Below the pieces are notes generated by a model that was not told where the DNA came from, ran no database searches, and saw only the letters and a list, made by a program, of their open reading frames with translations. Source: Mesorhizobium sp. 131-2-1 (GTDB lineage Bacteria > Pseudomonadota > Alphaproteobacteria > Rhizobiales > Rhizobiaceae). Taken from it: DNA of 64,000 nt. Below are positions 38,665 to 47,303 of this stretch, piece after piece. The position numbers were made by a program, and so were the translations under genes. The stretch covers positions 3,410,501 to 3,474,500 of the forward strand of contig NZ_AP023247.1 in the NCBI RefSeq assembly GCF_016756535.1, given 5' to 3'. Each line of letters begins with the position of its first letter. Within the stretch, counting starts at the first letter, position 1.

Positions 38665-39365
38665 ACCCGACCGGTCGCCTTCTTGTTCCTTCCGCCCCAT
38701 TGCTTGAAAAAGAATGCCGCGTCCGCGTCGGTGCACCGGTCGAATATCTCGTCCACCCATCGTGTTTCGAGCGGCCTTGCATTCGGTCCACTTTCCCCGC
38801 CGACGATCGCCCAGTGTATTCCCTTGAGGTTGGCGTCCTGGACGGACCCGATCAGCGGCTCAAACGAAACAAATCTCACTGCCGCTGGCACTTCCCGCAA
38901 GTCATCAAGCCGATGAAGGACGCGGCTATCTTCGACGCTAGTACCAAGCCAAACGTTGGGCAGTTTCGGCAGGGCAGGAACGATTTCCTTCATCCGGTCC
39001 GGTCGCTTTGTGAGAATTTGGTATGTGTGGTGCTGCGTGTCGGCCATCACGGTCCAAACCTCTGCGATGAATTCAGGCGGCACGTCCTGATGAAAAAGGT
39101 CCGACATCGAGTTTACAAAAACTCGCCTTGGCCGCTTCCAACCGATTGGGATCGAAAGCGAGGCTTTGTCGAGCCTGATTTGGCCTGTCCACTTGGCACG
39201 GCCGCCGGTTTTCCGGGTGAGGCCGGAATACTTCTCGGCCCCCATGGCTTCAAGGCGAGCAGCCATCCTCATTGCGTAGCAGTTGGTGCATCCAGCTGAG
39301 AGGATTGTGCATCCGGCAACCGGGTTCCAAGTTGCATCCGTCCATTCAATCGACGTTTCAGCCAC
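38619..39365 (-). CDS. DUF5131 (phage Gp37/Gp68) three-Cys-motif protein
   Basis: 248 residues. SIEWTDATWNPVAGC begins the family signature; Cys19, Cys26 and Cys29 form C-x6-C-x2-C (GCTILSAGCTNCYA), which could hold an iron-sulphur cluster as in non-canonical radical-SAM proteins. Other blocks are FVNSMSDLFH, ILTKRPDRM, WLGTSVED, FEPLIG and WAIVGGESGPNARP, ending FFFKQWGG. The family occurs in phages and islands, paired with TcmP. A nucleic-acid modification role is an inference. Confidence 0.85.
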   Translation of the reverse strand: MAETSIEWTDATWNPVAGCTILSAGCTNCYAMRMAARLEAMGAEKYSGLTRKTGGRAKWTGQIRLDKASLSIPIGWKRPRRVFVNSMSDLFHQDVPPEFIAEVWTVMADTQHHTYQILTKRPDRMKEIVPALPKLPNVWLGTSVEDSRVLHRLDDLREVPAAVRFVSFEPLIGSVQDANLKGIHWAIVGGESGPNARPLETRWVDEIFDRCTDADAAFFFKQWGGRNKKATGRVYRDRVWDDLPELRM

Positions 39366-39666
39366 AGATCACCTTGCCCACTTCGCCGAAGAGACTGACA
39401 CAAATAGTGTAAATGCATGTCTAAGGCTTTTTTCGGGGGATCAGCACACAAGCCCTTCGTATTCCGACGCCCTTCCTCGCTATAACGACGGCGTGTCTTA
39501 GAAAGAGCAGGAGACGCGAGTTGAGAAAGGCCGAAGTTGCACTGATATTCTGTTCTCTCGGCTCTGGGGCATGTGCCGGGTTTCATAAGACGGCAGCAAC
39601 AGCAACGAAAACACCCCGTTCGTTGAGATTGGCGAATGCTCTCGAATTAACTGACGCCCGGCGTGC
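39366..39666. other. Gap with no convincing gene
   Basis: About 300 bases upstream of the DUF5131 gene and downstream of the next minus-strand gene. I see no structure beyond a probable promoter region. Confidence 0.4.
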
Positions 39667-40221
39667 CTAACCTATTCCCAAATCGGCGGCATAGCCTCTG
39701 GCGAAAATCATAGCTTCGCGAGCGATATCAATGGCTCGTACCCCCCGAGGCTCGTTGAATACGGCATTCGCGCGGGTCTTCACTGGACGCAATTGCAGGC
39801 CGCCCTCGTGGCCAACTGTCCAGTTCGAACTCCCCGACGAAATTGAAACCACGCCGTTATTTACGATCATCTCTTCAATGTAGACAGGTTTGGATGGATC
39901 TTCCGGACCTATAGTCATAGCTTTGACCTCACCCACGGTGGAGCTGCCTTCGGCGTGCGCCTCGGAATTGCGCGCTTCCCAAGCGTAAGTGAGCGTTTGG
40001 TCTGCCACGCGGGTCGAATGCCTCGTTTGCCTTATATGCTGGCGCTGCGTTTCATCCGCGAAGTGGTTCATGACTTCGACTGCGCGTCGCCATTTGATAA
40101 GGAAGTCCTCCCAACTCTCCTGTTTCCGATGAACATCGGCAATGATGGAGAAGCGTGCCATCTCTTCGGACGCAGCTCGTAGAAGCCGTCGTATCTTTGC
40201 CTCGGTCTCTGAATTCGTCAT
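39667..40221 (-). CDS. Unknown protein with a HEPN-like R-x4-H motif, next to tRNA-Thr
   Basis: 184 residues from ATG 40221 (MTNSETEAKI). The first 80 residues are helical and charged (WEDFLIKWRRAVEVMNHFADE). WEARNSEAHAEG at 82-92 contains R-N-S-E-A-H (Arg84...His89), the classical HEPN R-N-x3-H pattern at the start of a helix. The rest is beta-rich (YIEEMIVNNGVVSISSGSSN). HEPN proteins are often RNases, several of which cut tRNA. This gene sits 61 bases downstream of the island's own tRNA-Thr and on the same strand. Confidence 0.6.
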   Translation of the reverse strand: MTNSETEAKIRRLLRAASEEMARFSIIADVHRKQESWEDFLIKWRRAVEVMNHFADETQRQHIRQTRHSTRVADQTLTYAWEARNSEAHAEGSSTVGEVKAMTIGPEDPSKPVYIEEMIVNNGVVSISSGSSNWTVGHEGGLQLRPVKTRANAVFNEPRGVRAIDIAREAMIFARGYAADLGIG

Positions 40222-40281
40222 GAGGTTCAATCCAACGAGCTCAAACCGTTACCTATGTCTTCGGGCTGTACAGAAGCCGAG

Positions 40282-40357
40282 TGGTGCCGCCTGAGGGACT
40301 TGAACCCCCGACCAATAGTTTACAAAACTACTGCTCTACCAGCTGAGCTAAGGCGGC
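40282..40357 (-). tRNA. tRNA-Thr(UGU), carried by the island
   Basis: A complete 76-base cloverleaf including CCA: acceptor GCCGCCT/AGGCGGC, D arm GCTCAGCTGGTAGAGC, anticodon stem GTAGT/ACTAT with loop TTTGTAA (anticodon TGT), T arm GGGGGTTCAAGTCCCTC. It differs from the split host gene in the acceptor, anticodon and T stems but keeps the same anticodon loop, so it is not a simple duplicate. It probably replaces the function lost by insertion. Confidence 0.95.
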
Positions 40358-40441
40358 ACATTTACCCGTACGTATACCCCTAAACCAGGCTAGGAAAAAA
40401 AATCACGTCTTTCCAACACCTTAGCCGATTGATCCAGCGAA

Positions 40442-40448
40442 TTACAAA
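40442..40448. repeat. Attachment core, right copy (attR)
   Basis: TTACAAA, with island DNA on the left and the host tRNA-Thr 5' half on the right. Confidence 0.88.
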
Positions 40449-40479
40449 ACCGCTGCTCTACCAGCTGAGCTACAAGGGC
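40442..40479 (-). pseudogene. 5' half of the host tRNA-Thr(UGU), right junction
   Basis: On the minus strand: acceptor strand GCCCTTG, D arm GCTCAGCTGGTAGAGC, anticodon 5' strand GCGGT and loop TTTGTAA. Sequence after that (TTCGCTGGATC) has no T arm, so this alone is not a tRNA. Confidence 0.92.
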
Positions 40480-40492
40480 ACGGCGCTCCGGT

Positions 40493-40520
40493 AGCATATT
40501 TCGTGCGCCAGTAAAGACAA
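40493..40520 (-). promoter_or_regulatory. Probable promoter of the host tRNA-Thr
   Basis: Reading the minus strand, TTGTCT (-35) is separated by 16 bases from TATGCT (-10), which ends 13 bases before the tRNA 5' base. Transcripts would pass the 5' half, about 84 bases of island DNA, then the complete island tRNA-Thr on the same strand. Confidence 0.55.
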
Positions 40521-40633
40521 AACTCCGTTTGGCGTTGCTGATGGACCAGCGAGGGCGGCCCGCGCCATGCTGAAAATGGCTGGCCGGCTTCCTATATGCG
40601 GGGTGGTGCAATTACCTGGTTGAGGGTTGTCGC

Positions 40634-40804
40634 ATGATCCGGTTCGTCATCATCTTTCCGCTTGTCGTGGTGGCCTGGCTTCTCGTGGTGAAACTCGTCA
40701 GCGATTTGAAGAAGGCCAGCATCGACTGGACCGGCGTCACCACCATCATCGGCTTCATCGCGCTCGCCTTCTGGCTGCGCCATATCACCGGCCTGGGCGG
40801 TTGA
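40634..40804 (+). CDS. Small two-span membrane protein (56 aa)
   Basis: Begins ATG at 40634 (MIRFVIIFPLVVVAWLLVV) and ends TGA at 40802-40804. Two hydrophobic segments, about 3-20 and 36-50 (TTIIGFIALAFWL), flank a charged loop (SDLKKASIDW). Composition strongly suggests a real inner-membrane peptide. GAGGGTTGTCGC lies upstream. First host gene right of the island. Confidence 0.65.
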   Translation: MIRFVIIFPLVVVAWLLVVKLVSDLKKASIDWTGVTTIIGFIALAFWLRHITGLGG

Positions 40805-40985
40805 TCGCGCAAAGCGTCCGCGGGTCGATGGCCGAGACTGCCGCCGGTCACCATCGGCTGTGAGGGCTCGGGCTATCTTCCGCCGCCCGAAAAAATTTCA
40901 AGAACCTTCGAACCTTTTTCGCGGGCGCGGCGACTGATGATCAAGAGGCGGATGGATCGCCTCTCCCACGAAACAGGAGATCATC

Positions 40986-41303
40986 ATGTTCAAGCGCACC
41001 ATTGTATCCGGCCTCATCGCCACCTCTGTCGCCGCCGCCACGCTGGCCGGCACCGTCCAGCCCTCGGCTGCCCACAGCCACCACCACAACCGCGAGATCG
41101 GCATCGGCATTGCCGCCGGCGTCGGCGGGTTCGTGCTCGGCAGCCTGCTCGCTCAGCAGCCGCAGCCGCAGCCTGTCTATGTCGACGAATATGGCGGCGG
41201 CTCCTCGCACGTTCGCCGCTGCCTCGCCCGCTACGCCAGCTACGACCCGTACTCCGACACCTTTGTCGGCTACGACGGCTATCGTCATTACTGCCAGCTC
41301 TGA
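40986..41303 (+). CDS. BA14K-like small exported protein
   Basis: 105 residues. A signal peptide (FKRTIVSGLIATSVAAATLAG, cut near SAAHS) is followed by a His-rich stretch, a glycine-rich hydrophobic segment (IGIAAGVGGFVLGSLLAQ) and a Tyr-rich C-terminus with two cysteines: RRCLARYASYDPYSDTF and YDGYRHYCQL. The C-x-x-(R/K)-Y-x-S-Y-(D/N) pattern is that of BA14K immunoreactive proteins of rhizobia and Brucella; function unclear. AACAGGAGATCATC precedes the ATG. Confidence 0.8.
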   Translation: MFKRTIVSGLIATSVAAATLAGTVQPSAAHSHHHNREIGIGIAAGVGGFVLGSLLAQQPQPQPVYVDEYGGGSSHVRRCLARYASYDPYSDTFVGYDGYRHYCQL

Positions 41304-41490
41304 GAGGAGGTGAACCGCCTCAGGCAACCGGAAGAGGGGGCTCCCTCCTTGGCCCCTTCTTCTCATGTCTCGCGGTAGGACCTGTTGCGTCGACAGACTC
41401 TCAAGCCGAAACCCCTCCGCAGCCGGCGGTGTACAGAGATTTTCCGAGCGTTTAATCTCTTCCCAACGGCCAAACCGAGGGGAGGGACGC

Positions 41491-41847
41491 TTGGACGAAC
41501 AGGATCCGAAGCAAGACTTGATCGAGCCCGTCTTTCGCAACGGCACCGTCACCACCGTCGGCATCCTGCTGGCGTTTTCGCTCGGCTTCATCACCCATTG
41601 GGCGGCCAACCCGATCCCCTGGCAAACCTACCATTTGCTGGCAGTGCTGCCGATCCTCATCGGCATCGCGTTGCAGATGCGTGCGCTGTCCATGCTGCTC
41701 GATGTGAGCTCGCTGCAAAAGCCGATCTACGAGCGCGCCAACCGCATCTTCATCGCCGGGCTCATCTTCACCGCAAGCGGCGTCGGGCTGGCGATCCTGC
41801 TCGACTTCTTCGAGATAGCGGGCAAGAGCGCGCTGCCCGGCGCTTGA
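41491..41847 (+). CDS. Inner-membrane protein, three spans
   Basis: 118 residues from TTG at 41491, with GGAGGGACGC immediately upstream. Spans lie at about 20-38 (TVGILLAFSLGFITHWA), 45-62 and 88-106 (IFIAGLIFTASGVGLAILL). I recognise no characterised family; similar proteins are hypothetical in rhizobia. It is convergent with the deacylase gene, ending 20 bases from it. Confidence 0.7.
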   Translation: MDEQDPKQDLIEPVFRNGTVTTVGILLAFSLGFITHWAANPIPWQTYHLLAVLPILIGIALQMRALSMLLDVSSLQKPIYERANRIFIAGLIFTASGVGLAILLDFFEIAGKSALPGA

Positions 41848-41867
41848 GGCTTGGCGCCTTTACAGCG

Positions 41868-42329
41868 CTAGCCCTGGCAGATGTCGCACCATTCGGCGCC
41901 GACCAGGCTTGCCATGCGGTCGACGCCGATCCTGACTGCGGCATTGGTGGCGCCGGCGGCCGGCACCACCTCGTCAAAGGCGCGCAGCGACACGTCGCAA
42001 TAGACCGGCAATGGCGAGGCGAGGCCGAACGGGCAGACGCCGCCGACCGGGTGGCCGGTGATCTCGGCCACCTGTTCGGCATCGAGCATTCGCGGCTTGC
42101 CGCCGAAGGCATCGCGCGATTTGCGGTTGTCGATGCGCGCGTCGCCGCGGGCGACCACCAGCAGCACCCGCTCGCCGACGCGCATGCAGATGGTCTTGGC
42201 GATCTGTCCCGGCTCGACACCATGCGCTTCGGCGGCGAGCGCCACAGTCGCCGAACTCGTCGGCGTTTCGATCACCGCGATGTCCGGGGCATGCTCGGCG
42301 AAGAAGGTTTTTACGGACTGGAGGCTCAT
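41868..42329 (-). CDS. YbaK/EbsC-type aminoacyl-tRNA deacylase-like protein
   Basis: 153 residues of the YbaK/ProX editing-domain family, which hydrolyse mischarged aminoacyl-tRNAs in trans. The conserved lysine lies in GQIAKTICMRV, followed by LVVARGDARID, the glycine-rich EITGHPVGGVCPFGL loop and the closing VRIGVDRM. Which aminoacyl-tRNA it edits cannot be told. Stand-alone, with no synthetase nearby. Confidence 0.9.
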   Translation of the reverse strand: MSLQSVKTFFAEHAPDIAVIETPTSSATVALAAEAHGVEPGQIAKTICMRVGERVLLVVARGDARIDNRKSRDAFGGKPRMLDAEQVAEITGHPVGGVCPFGLASPLPVYCDVSLRAFDEVVPAAGATNAAVRIGVDRMASLVGAEWCDICQG

Positions 42330-42403
42330 GCGTCTTCAGGCGGGAATGGATCGGAGGCGCAGACTTCTGCGCGTTGCCGGGCCAGAGTCAAGGCGGACCA
42401 GTG

Positions 42404-43285
42404 TCAGGGCAAGCGCGTGGCGCTGACCTCGAACAGCGATGCCTCGGCGGGGCCTTCTGAAAGGCCGCCGTTCGACAGGCCGCCGATCATCCTGGTTATT
42501 TCCGTTGCCGCTTCGCGCACCAGCGGGCCGATCTCGGCCAGACGCTCGGGTGTCACCCGAACAGTGGGCCCGGAGACGGAAACGCCGCCGATCGGCTCAC
42601 CGAACTCGTTGAAGATGGCGGCGGCCACGCAGCGCATGCCGGGATGGCGCTCCTCGTCGTCGACCGACCAGCCGCGATGCTTGATCGCAACGAGGTCGCG
42701 GGCCAGTGCCGAGATGTCGGAGAGCGTCTTATCGGTGAAGCGCTCCAGCCCGGCGCGGCGCAGGATGGCGGCTACACGCTCGGGATCGAGATGCGCCAGC
42801 ACCGCCTTGCCGATGCCAGAGGCGTGGAAGGAACTGCGCGTGCCCGGCCGGAAGAAGGCGCGGATCGCCTGGTGCGTCTCGACCTGGCTGACGAAGACGA
42901 CGCAGTCGTCCTCCGCGACCCCGAGATTGGCGGTCTCGCCGGTCTTTTCCATCAGCTCCTGCATGACGATGCGGGCGCGGTCGACCAGCTTGCGGCGGCG
43001 CAGGAAGGCTGCGCCCATGCGGTAGGTCTCGACGCCGATCGACCACAGCTGGTCGGTCCCGTCGAACTCGACCATGCCGTGGTTCTCCAGCGTCGTCAGC
43101 ATGCGGTAGGCGGTGGAGGCGGCGAGGCCGCTTTGCGCCGATATCTCGCTCAGCGACAGGCCGCTGCCTTCGGCGACGATGGCAAGGATGCGCAAGGCGC
43201 GGTCGAGCGACTGCACCGAGGCGGCTTCGGACGGACCGTTGAAGGAGCGCGGGCGGCCGCGCTGGCGCTTTTCGCTGGTTTCCAT
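42404..43285 (-). CDS. IclR-family regulator of the glyoxylate operon
   Basis: 293 residues. The N-terminal winged HTH covers about 20-85 (SLDRALRILAIVAEGSGLSLSEI, LAASTAYRMLTTLENHG). The IclR ligand domain covers about 105-275, with FRPGTRSSFHASGIGKAVLAH and GMRCVAAAIFNEFGEPIGGVSV. It diverges from gcl, and regulators of this type in E. coli (AllR) respond to glyoxylate. Control of gcl-hyi-glxR is inferred from position. Confidence 0.9.
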   Translation of the reverse strand: METSEKRQRGRPRSFNGPSEAASVQSLDRALRILAIVAEGSGLSLSEISAQSGLAASTAYRMLTTLENHGMVEFDGTDQLWSIGVETYRMGAAFLRRRKLVDRARIVMQELMEKTGETANLGVAEDDCVVFVSQVETHQAIRAFFRPGTRSSFHASGIGKAVLAHLDPERVAAILRRAGLERFTDKTLSDISALARDLVAIKHRGWSVDDEERHPGMRCVAAAIFNEFGEPIGGVSVSGPTVRVTPERLAEIGPLVREAATEITRMIGGLSNGGLSEGPAEASLFEVSATRLP

Positions 43286-43319
43286 GGCGGCATCTTCGCC
43301 GATTTCGTCGAATTGGCAA

Positions 43320-43334
43320 TGAAAAAGTTTTTCA
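43320..43334. promoter_or_regulatory. Palindrome in the iclR-gcl intergenic region, candidate operator
   Basis: TGAAAAAGTTTTTCA is a perfect inverted repeat around a central G, 35 bases upstream of the regulator start and in A+T-rich DNA between two divergent genes. The A-rich motif recurs downstream (CTGAAAAAATTGAAAAAAG near 43420). Confidence 0.45.
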
Positions 43335-43490
43335 CTGCTTTGCGACGTCGGATCATTGGAAAACGGAAAGCGCAATAAAATCAGATGGTAATCGCCATTT
43401 TCTAGATATGAAAAAATATTCTGAAAAAATTGAAAAAAGCCGTAGGCGCTGGCATTCTCAGCCAACCAACAAATTCGTGGAGGCTTGCAA

Positions 43491-45272
<1,782 letters not shown>

Positions 45273-45445
45273 GCGTGCCGATATTCAGGTGAGGCCGGCC
45301 TGCAAACGGCGCCTTCCTGCGCTTCCGGTGCTCACGTACAGAAAGTACGCTCCGCTCCGGTTCTCGAAAGTCACCGTTTTTCGGCTCTGCCTGACCTGAA
45401 TCTCAACCACGCCTAGGTCGGGCAGAAAAAAGAAGGAGAAAAAGA
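45273..45445. repeat. Intergenic repeat-like segment between gcl and hyi
   Basis: Contains the imperfect inverted pair CTTCCGGTGCTCACGTAC and GTACGCTCCGCTCCGG around AGAAA, then GAAAGTCACCGTTTTTCGG. Segments like this recur between genes in Mesorhizobium genomes as far as I recall. No gene. AGAAGGAGAAAAAGA is the hyi ribosome site. Confidence 0.5.
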
Positions 45446-46243
45446 ATGCCGCGTTTTTCAGCCAATCTGTCGATGCTCTTTGGCGAGCATGACTTCCTCG
45501 ACCGTTTCGATGCCGCTGCCCGCGCCGGCTTCAAGGGCATCGAATATATCGGCCCCTATGACCACGCGCCTGAGGTCGTCGCCGCGCGGCTGAAGAAGAA
45601 CGGCCTGACGCAGGTGCTGTTCAACCTGCCGGCCGGCGACTGGGCGAAAGGCGAGCGCGGTATTGCCGTGCTGCCCGATCGCGTGCCGGAATTCCGGCAA
45701 GGTGTGGCTAAGGCGATCACCTATGCGCATGCGCTGGGCTGCGAGCAGATCAACTGCCTGGCCGGCATCGCGCCGCAGGGTGCCGACCGCTCGGTTCTGG
45801 AGAACGTCTTTGCCGAGAACCTGGCCTTCGCGGCCGAAAAGCTGGAGCAGGCCGGCATCCGGCTGCTGATCGAGCCGATCAACACCCGCGACATTCCAGG
45901 CTTCTACCTGAATTACTCGGACCAGGCGCTGGCGCTGATCGACCGCATCGGCTCGAAGAACTTGTTCCTGCAATACGACATCTATCACATGCAGATCATG
46001 GAGGGGGATCTCGCCCGTACCATCGAGGCTAACCTCGGCCGCATCGCGCATATCCAGCTTGCGGATAATCCCGGCCGTCACGAGCCGGGGACGGGCGAGA
46101 TCAATTATCCCTTCCTCTACGATCACATCGACCGGCTCGGCTATTCCGGCTGGATCGGCGCCGAATACAAGCCGAAGGCCGGCACGGAAGCGGGATTGGG
46201 ATGGTTCAGGGAACTGGCCGGGCAGGGGAGCGCGGCGGCTTAA
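45446..46243 (+). CDS. hyi: Hydroxypyruvate isomerase
   Basis: Interconverts hydroxypyruvate and tartronate semialdehyde. 265 residues of the xylose-isomerase-like TIM-barrel family. Blocks: SANLSMLFGEHDFLDRF, FKGIEYIGPYDH, LPAGDWAKGERGIA, LIEPINTRDIPGF (catalytic Glu), FLQYDIYHMQIMEGDL (metal ligands) and GEINYPFLYDHI. Second gene of the glyoxylate operon. Confidence 0.95.
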   Translation: MPRFSANLSMLFGEHDFLDRFDAAARAGFKGIEYIGPYDHAPEVVAARLKKNGLTQVLFNLPAGDWAKGERGIAVLPDRVPEFRQGVAKAITYAHALGCEQINCLAGIAPQGADRSVLENVFAENLAFAAEKLEQAGIRLLIEPINTRDIPGFYLNYSDQALALIDRIGSKNLFLQYDIYHMQIMEGDLARTIEANLGRIAHIQLADNPGRHEPGTGEINYPFLYDHIDRLGYSGWIGAEYKPKAGTEAGLGWFRELAGQGSAAA

Positions 46244-46267
46244 GCGGGGCGACGAAACAGCCGATCT

Positions 46268-46299
46268 CCCCCACGTGGGGGTGATGGCCCGCAGGGCCA
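46268..46299. repeat. Rhizobial-type palindromic intergenic element
   Basis: CCCCCACGTGGGGG (46268-46281) followed by the hairpin TGGCCC-GCA-GGGCCA (46285-46299). The composition is like the RIME-type mosaic elements of rhizobia. It sits between hyi and glxR. Confidence 0.6.
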
Positions 46300-46350
46300 G
46301 AGGGGGGCGCGAAGGAACGCTGCCTCAACAAATTCTGACGGAGAACAACA

Positions 46351-47238
46351 ATGGACACCATCGGCTTCATCGGGCTGGGCATCATGGGCGCACCGATGGC
46401 GGGGCATCTGCTCGACGCCGGCTACTCAGTCGTCGCCAGCGACCATCGCTCGAAGCCGCCGGCCGATCTCGTCGCCAAGGGCCTGAAGACCGTCACCGGC
46501 CATGACGCCGTGGCGAAGGCCGCCGACATCATCATCCTGATGGTCCCCGACACGCCGCAGGTCGCCGACGTTCTGTTCGGCGAGAACGGCGTCGCGTCCG
46601 GCCTGTCAAAGGGCAAGCTGGTCATCGACATGAGCTCGATCTCGCCGATCGAAACCAAGGTTTTCGCGAAAAAGATCAACGACCTCGGCTGCGACTATCT
46701 CGACGCGCCGGTATCGGGCGGCGAGGTCGGCGCCAAGGCGGCGTCGCTCACCATCATGGTCGGCGGCGAGGAACAAGCCTTCGAGCGCGCCAAGCCGGTG
46801 TTCGAGAAGATGGGCAAAAACATCACGCTGGTCGGGCCGAACGGCGTCGGCCAGACCACGAAGGTCGCCAACCAGATCGTCGTGGCGCTGACCATCGAGG
46901 CGGTCGGCGAGGCGCTTGTCTTCGCATCGAAGGCAGGCGCCGATCCGGCCAAGGTCAGGCAGGCGCTGATGGGCGGGCTCGCCGCCTCGCGCATCCTCGA
47001 AGTGCATGGCGAGCGCATGATCAAGCGCACCTTCGCGCCGGGCTTCCGCATCGAGCTGCACCAGAAAGATCTCAACCTGGCGCTCGAGGGAGCGAAATCC
47101 CTCGGCGTGTCATTGCCCAACACCTCGACGACGCAGCAGCTGTTCAATTCCTGCGCCGCCAATGGCGGCGCGAAGGAGGATCACTCGGCGCTGGTCAGGG
47201 CGCTGGAGCGGATGGCGGGGCACAATTTAGGGGAATAG
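46351..47238 (+). CDS. glxR: Tartronate-semialdehyde reductase (2-hydroxy-3-oxopropionate reductase)
   Basis: Reduces tartronate semialdehyde to D-glycerate with NAD(P)H. 295 residues of the beta-hydroxyacid dehydrogenase family: dinucleotide motif GFIGLGIMGAPMAGHL at the N-terminus, substrate motif DAPVSGGEVGAKAASLTIMVGG, catalytic lysine in TTKVANQIVVA and the LHQKDLNLAL block. With gcl and hyi it completes the glycerate pathway; a glycerate kinase is not in this window. Confidence 0.95.
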   Translation: MDTIGFIGLGIMGAPMAGHLLDAGYSVVASDHRSKPPADLVAKGLKTVTGHDAVAKAADIIILMVPDTPQVADVLFGENGVASGLSKGKLVIDMSSISPIETKVFAKKINDLGCDYLDAPVSGGEVGAKAASLTIMVGGEEQAFERAKPVFEKMGKNITLVGPNGVGQTTKVANQIVVALTIEAVGEALVFASKAGADPAKVRQALMGGLAASRILEVHGERMIKRTFAPGFRIELHQKDLNLALEGAKSLGVSLPNTSTTQQLFNSCAANGGAKEDHSALVRALERMAGHNLGE

Positions 47239-47247
47239 GGGAGTAAG

Positions 47248-47287
47248 GCAGTAGGGGACGGTGGCGGCTCCACTATTTCCTACTGCT
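47248..47287. repeat. Inverted repeat between glxR and rlmB
   Basis: GCAGTAGG and CCTACTGC bracket a 20-odd-base spacer; the words ACTGCCTCACTGCCCTA repeat the theme further on. It could serve as a terminator for both convergent genes; it has no T-run. Confidence 0.45.
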
Positions 47288-47303
47288 TCATTGCCGTACT
47301 GCC

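Larger units (their letters stand above)
28593..40448. mobile_element. Integrated genomic island in the anticodon loop of tRNA-Thr(UGU)
   Basis: About 11.9 kb between two copies of TTACAAA (plus strand), which is the 7-base anticodon loop of the host tRNA-Thr. The left end carries the tyrosine recombinase; the right end carries a complete foreign tRNA-Thr. Between them the DNA is visibly richer in A+T and most genes lack core homologues. Contents are a replication-like module (AlpA-like, RepA-like), an XRE regulator, membrane proteins, a frameshifted DUF6602-type gene, two HEPN-motif proteins and a TcmP/DUF5131 pair. No conjugation or capsid genes are seen, so it is probably a mobilisable or satellite-type island. 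Confidence 0.92.

Noticed and set aside
28593..40448. The island as a complete prophage
   Set aside because: It has an integrase and regulators but no capsid, terminase, tail or lysis genes.
40390..40611. A minus-strand frame reading through the tRNA-Thr 5' fragment
   Set aside because: It encodes tRNA sequence, not protein (the ALVAQLVEQRF-type translation of a tRNA).
41385..43025. A 546-codon plus-strand frame
   Set aside because: It crosses three real genes in the wrong frame or strand; the composition is that of a shadow.
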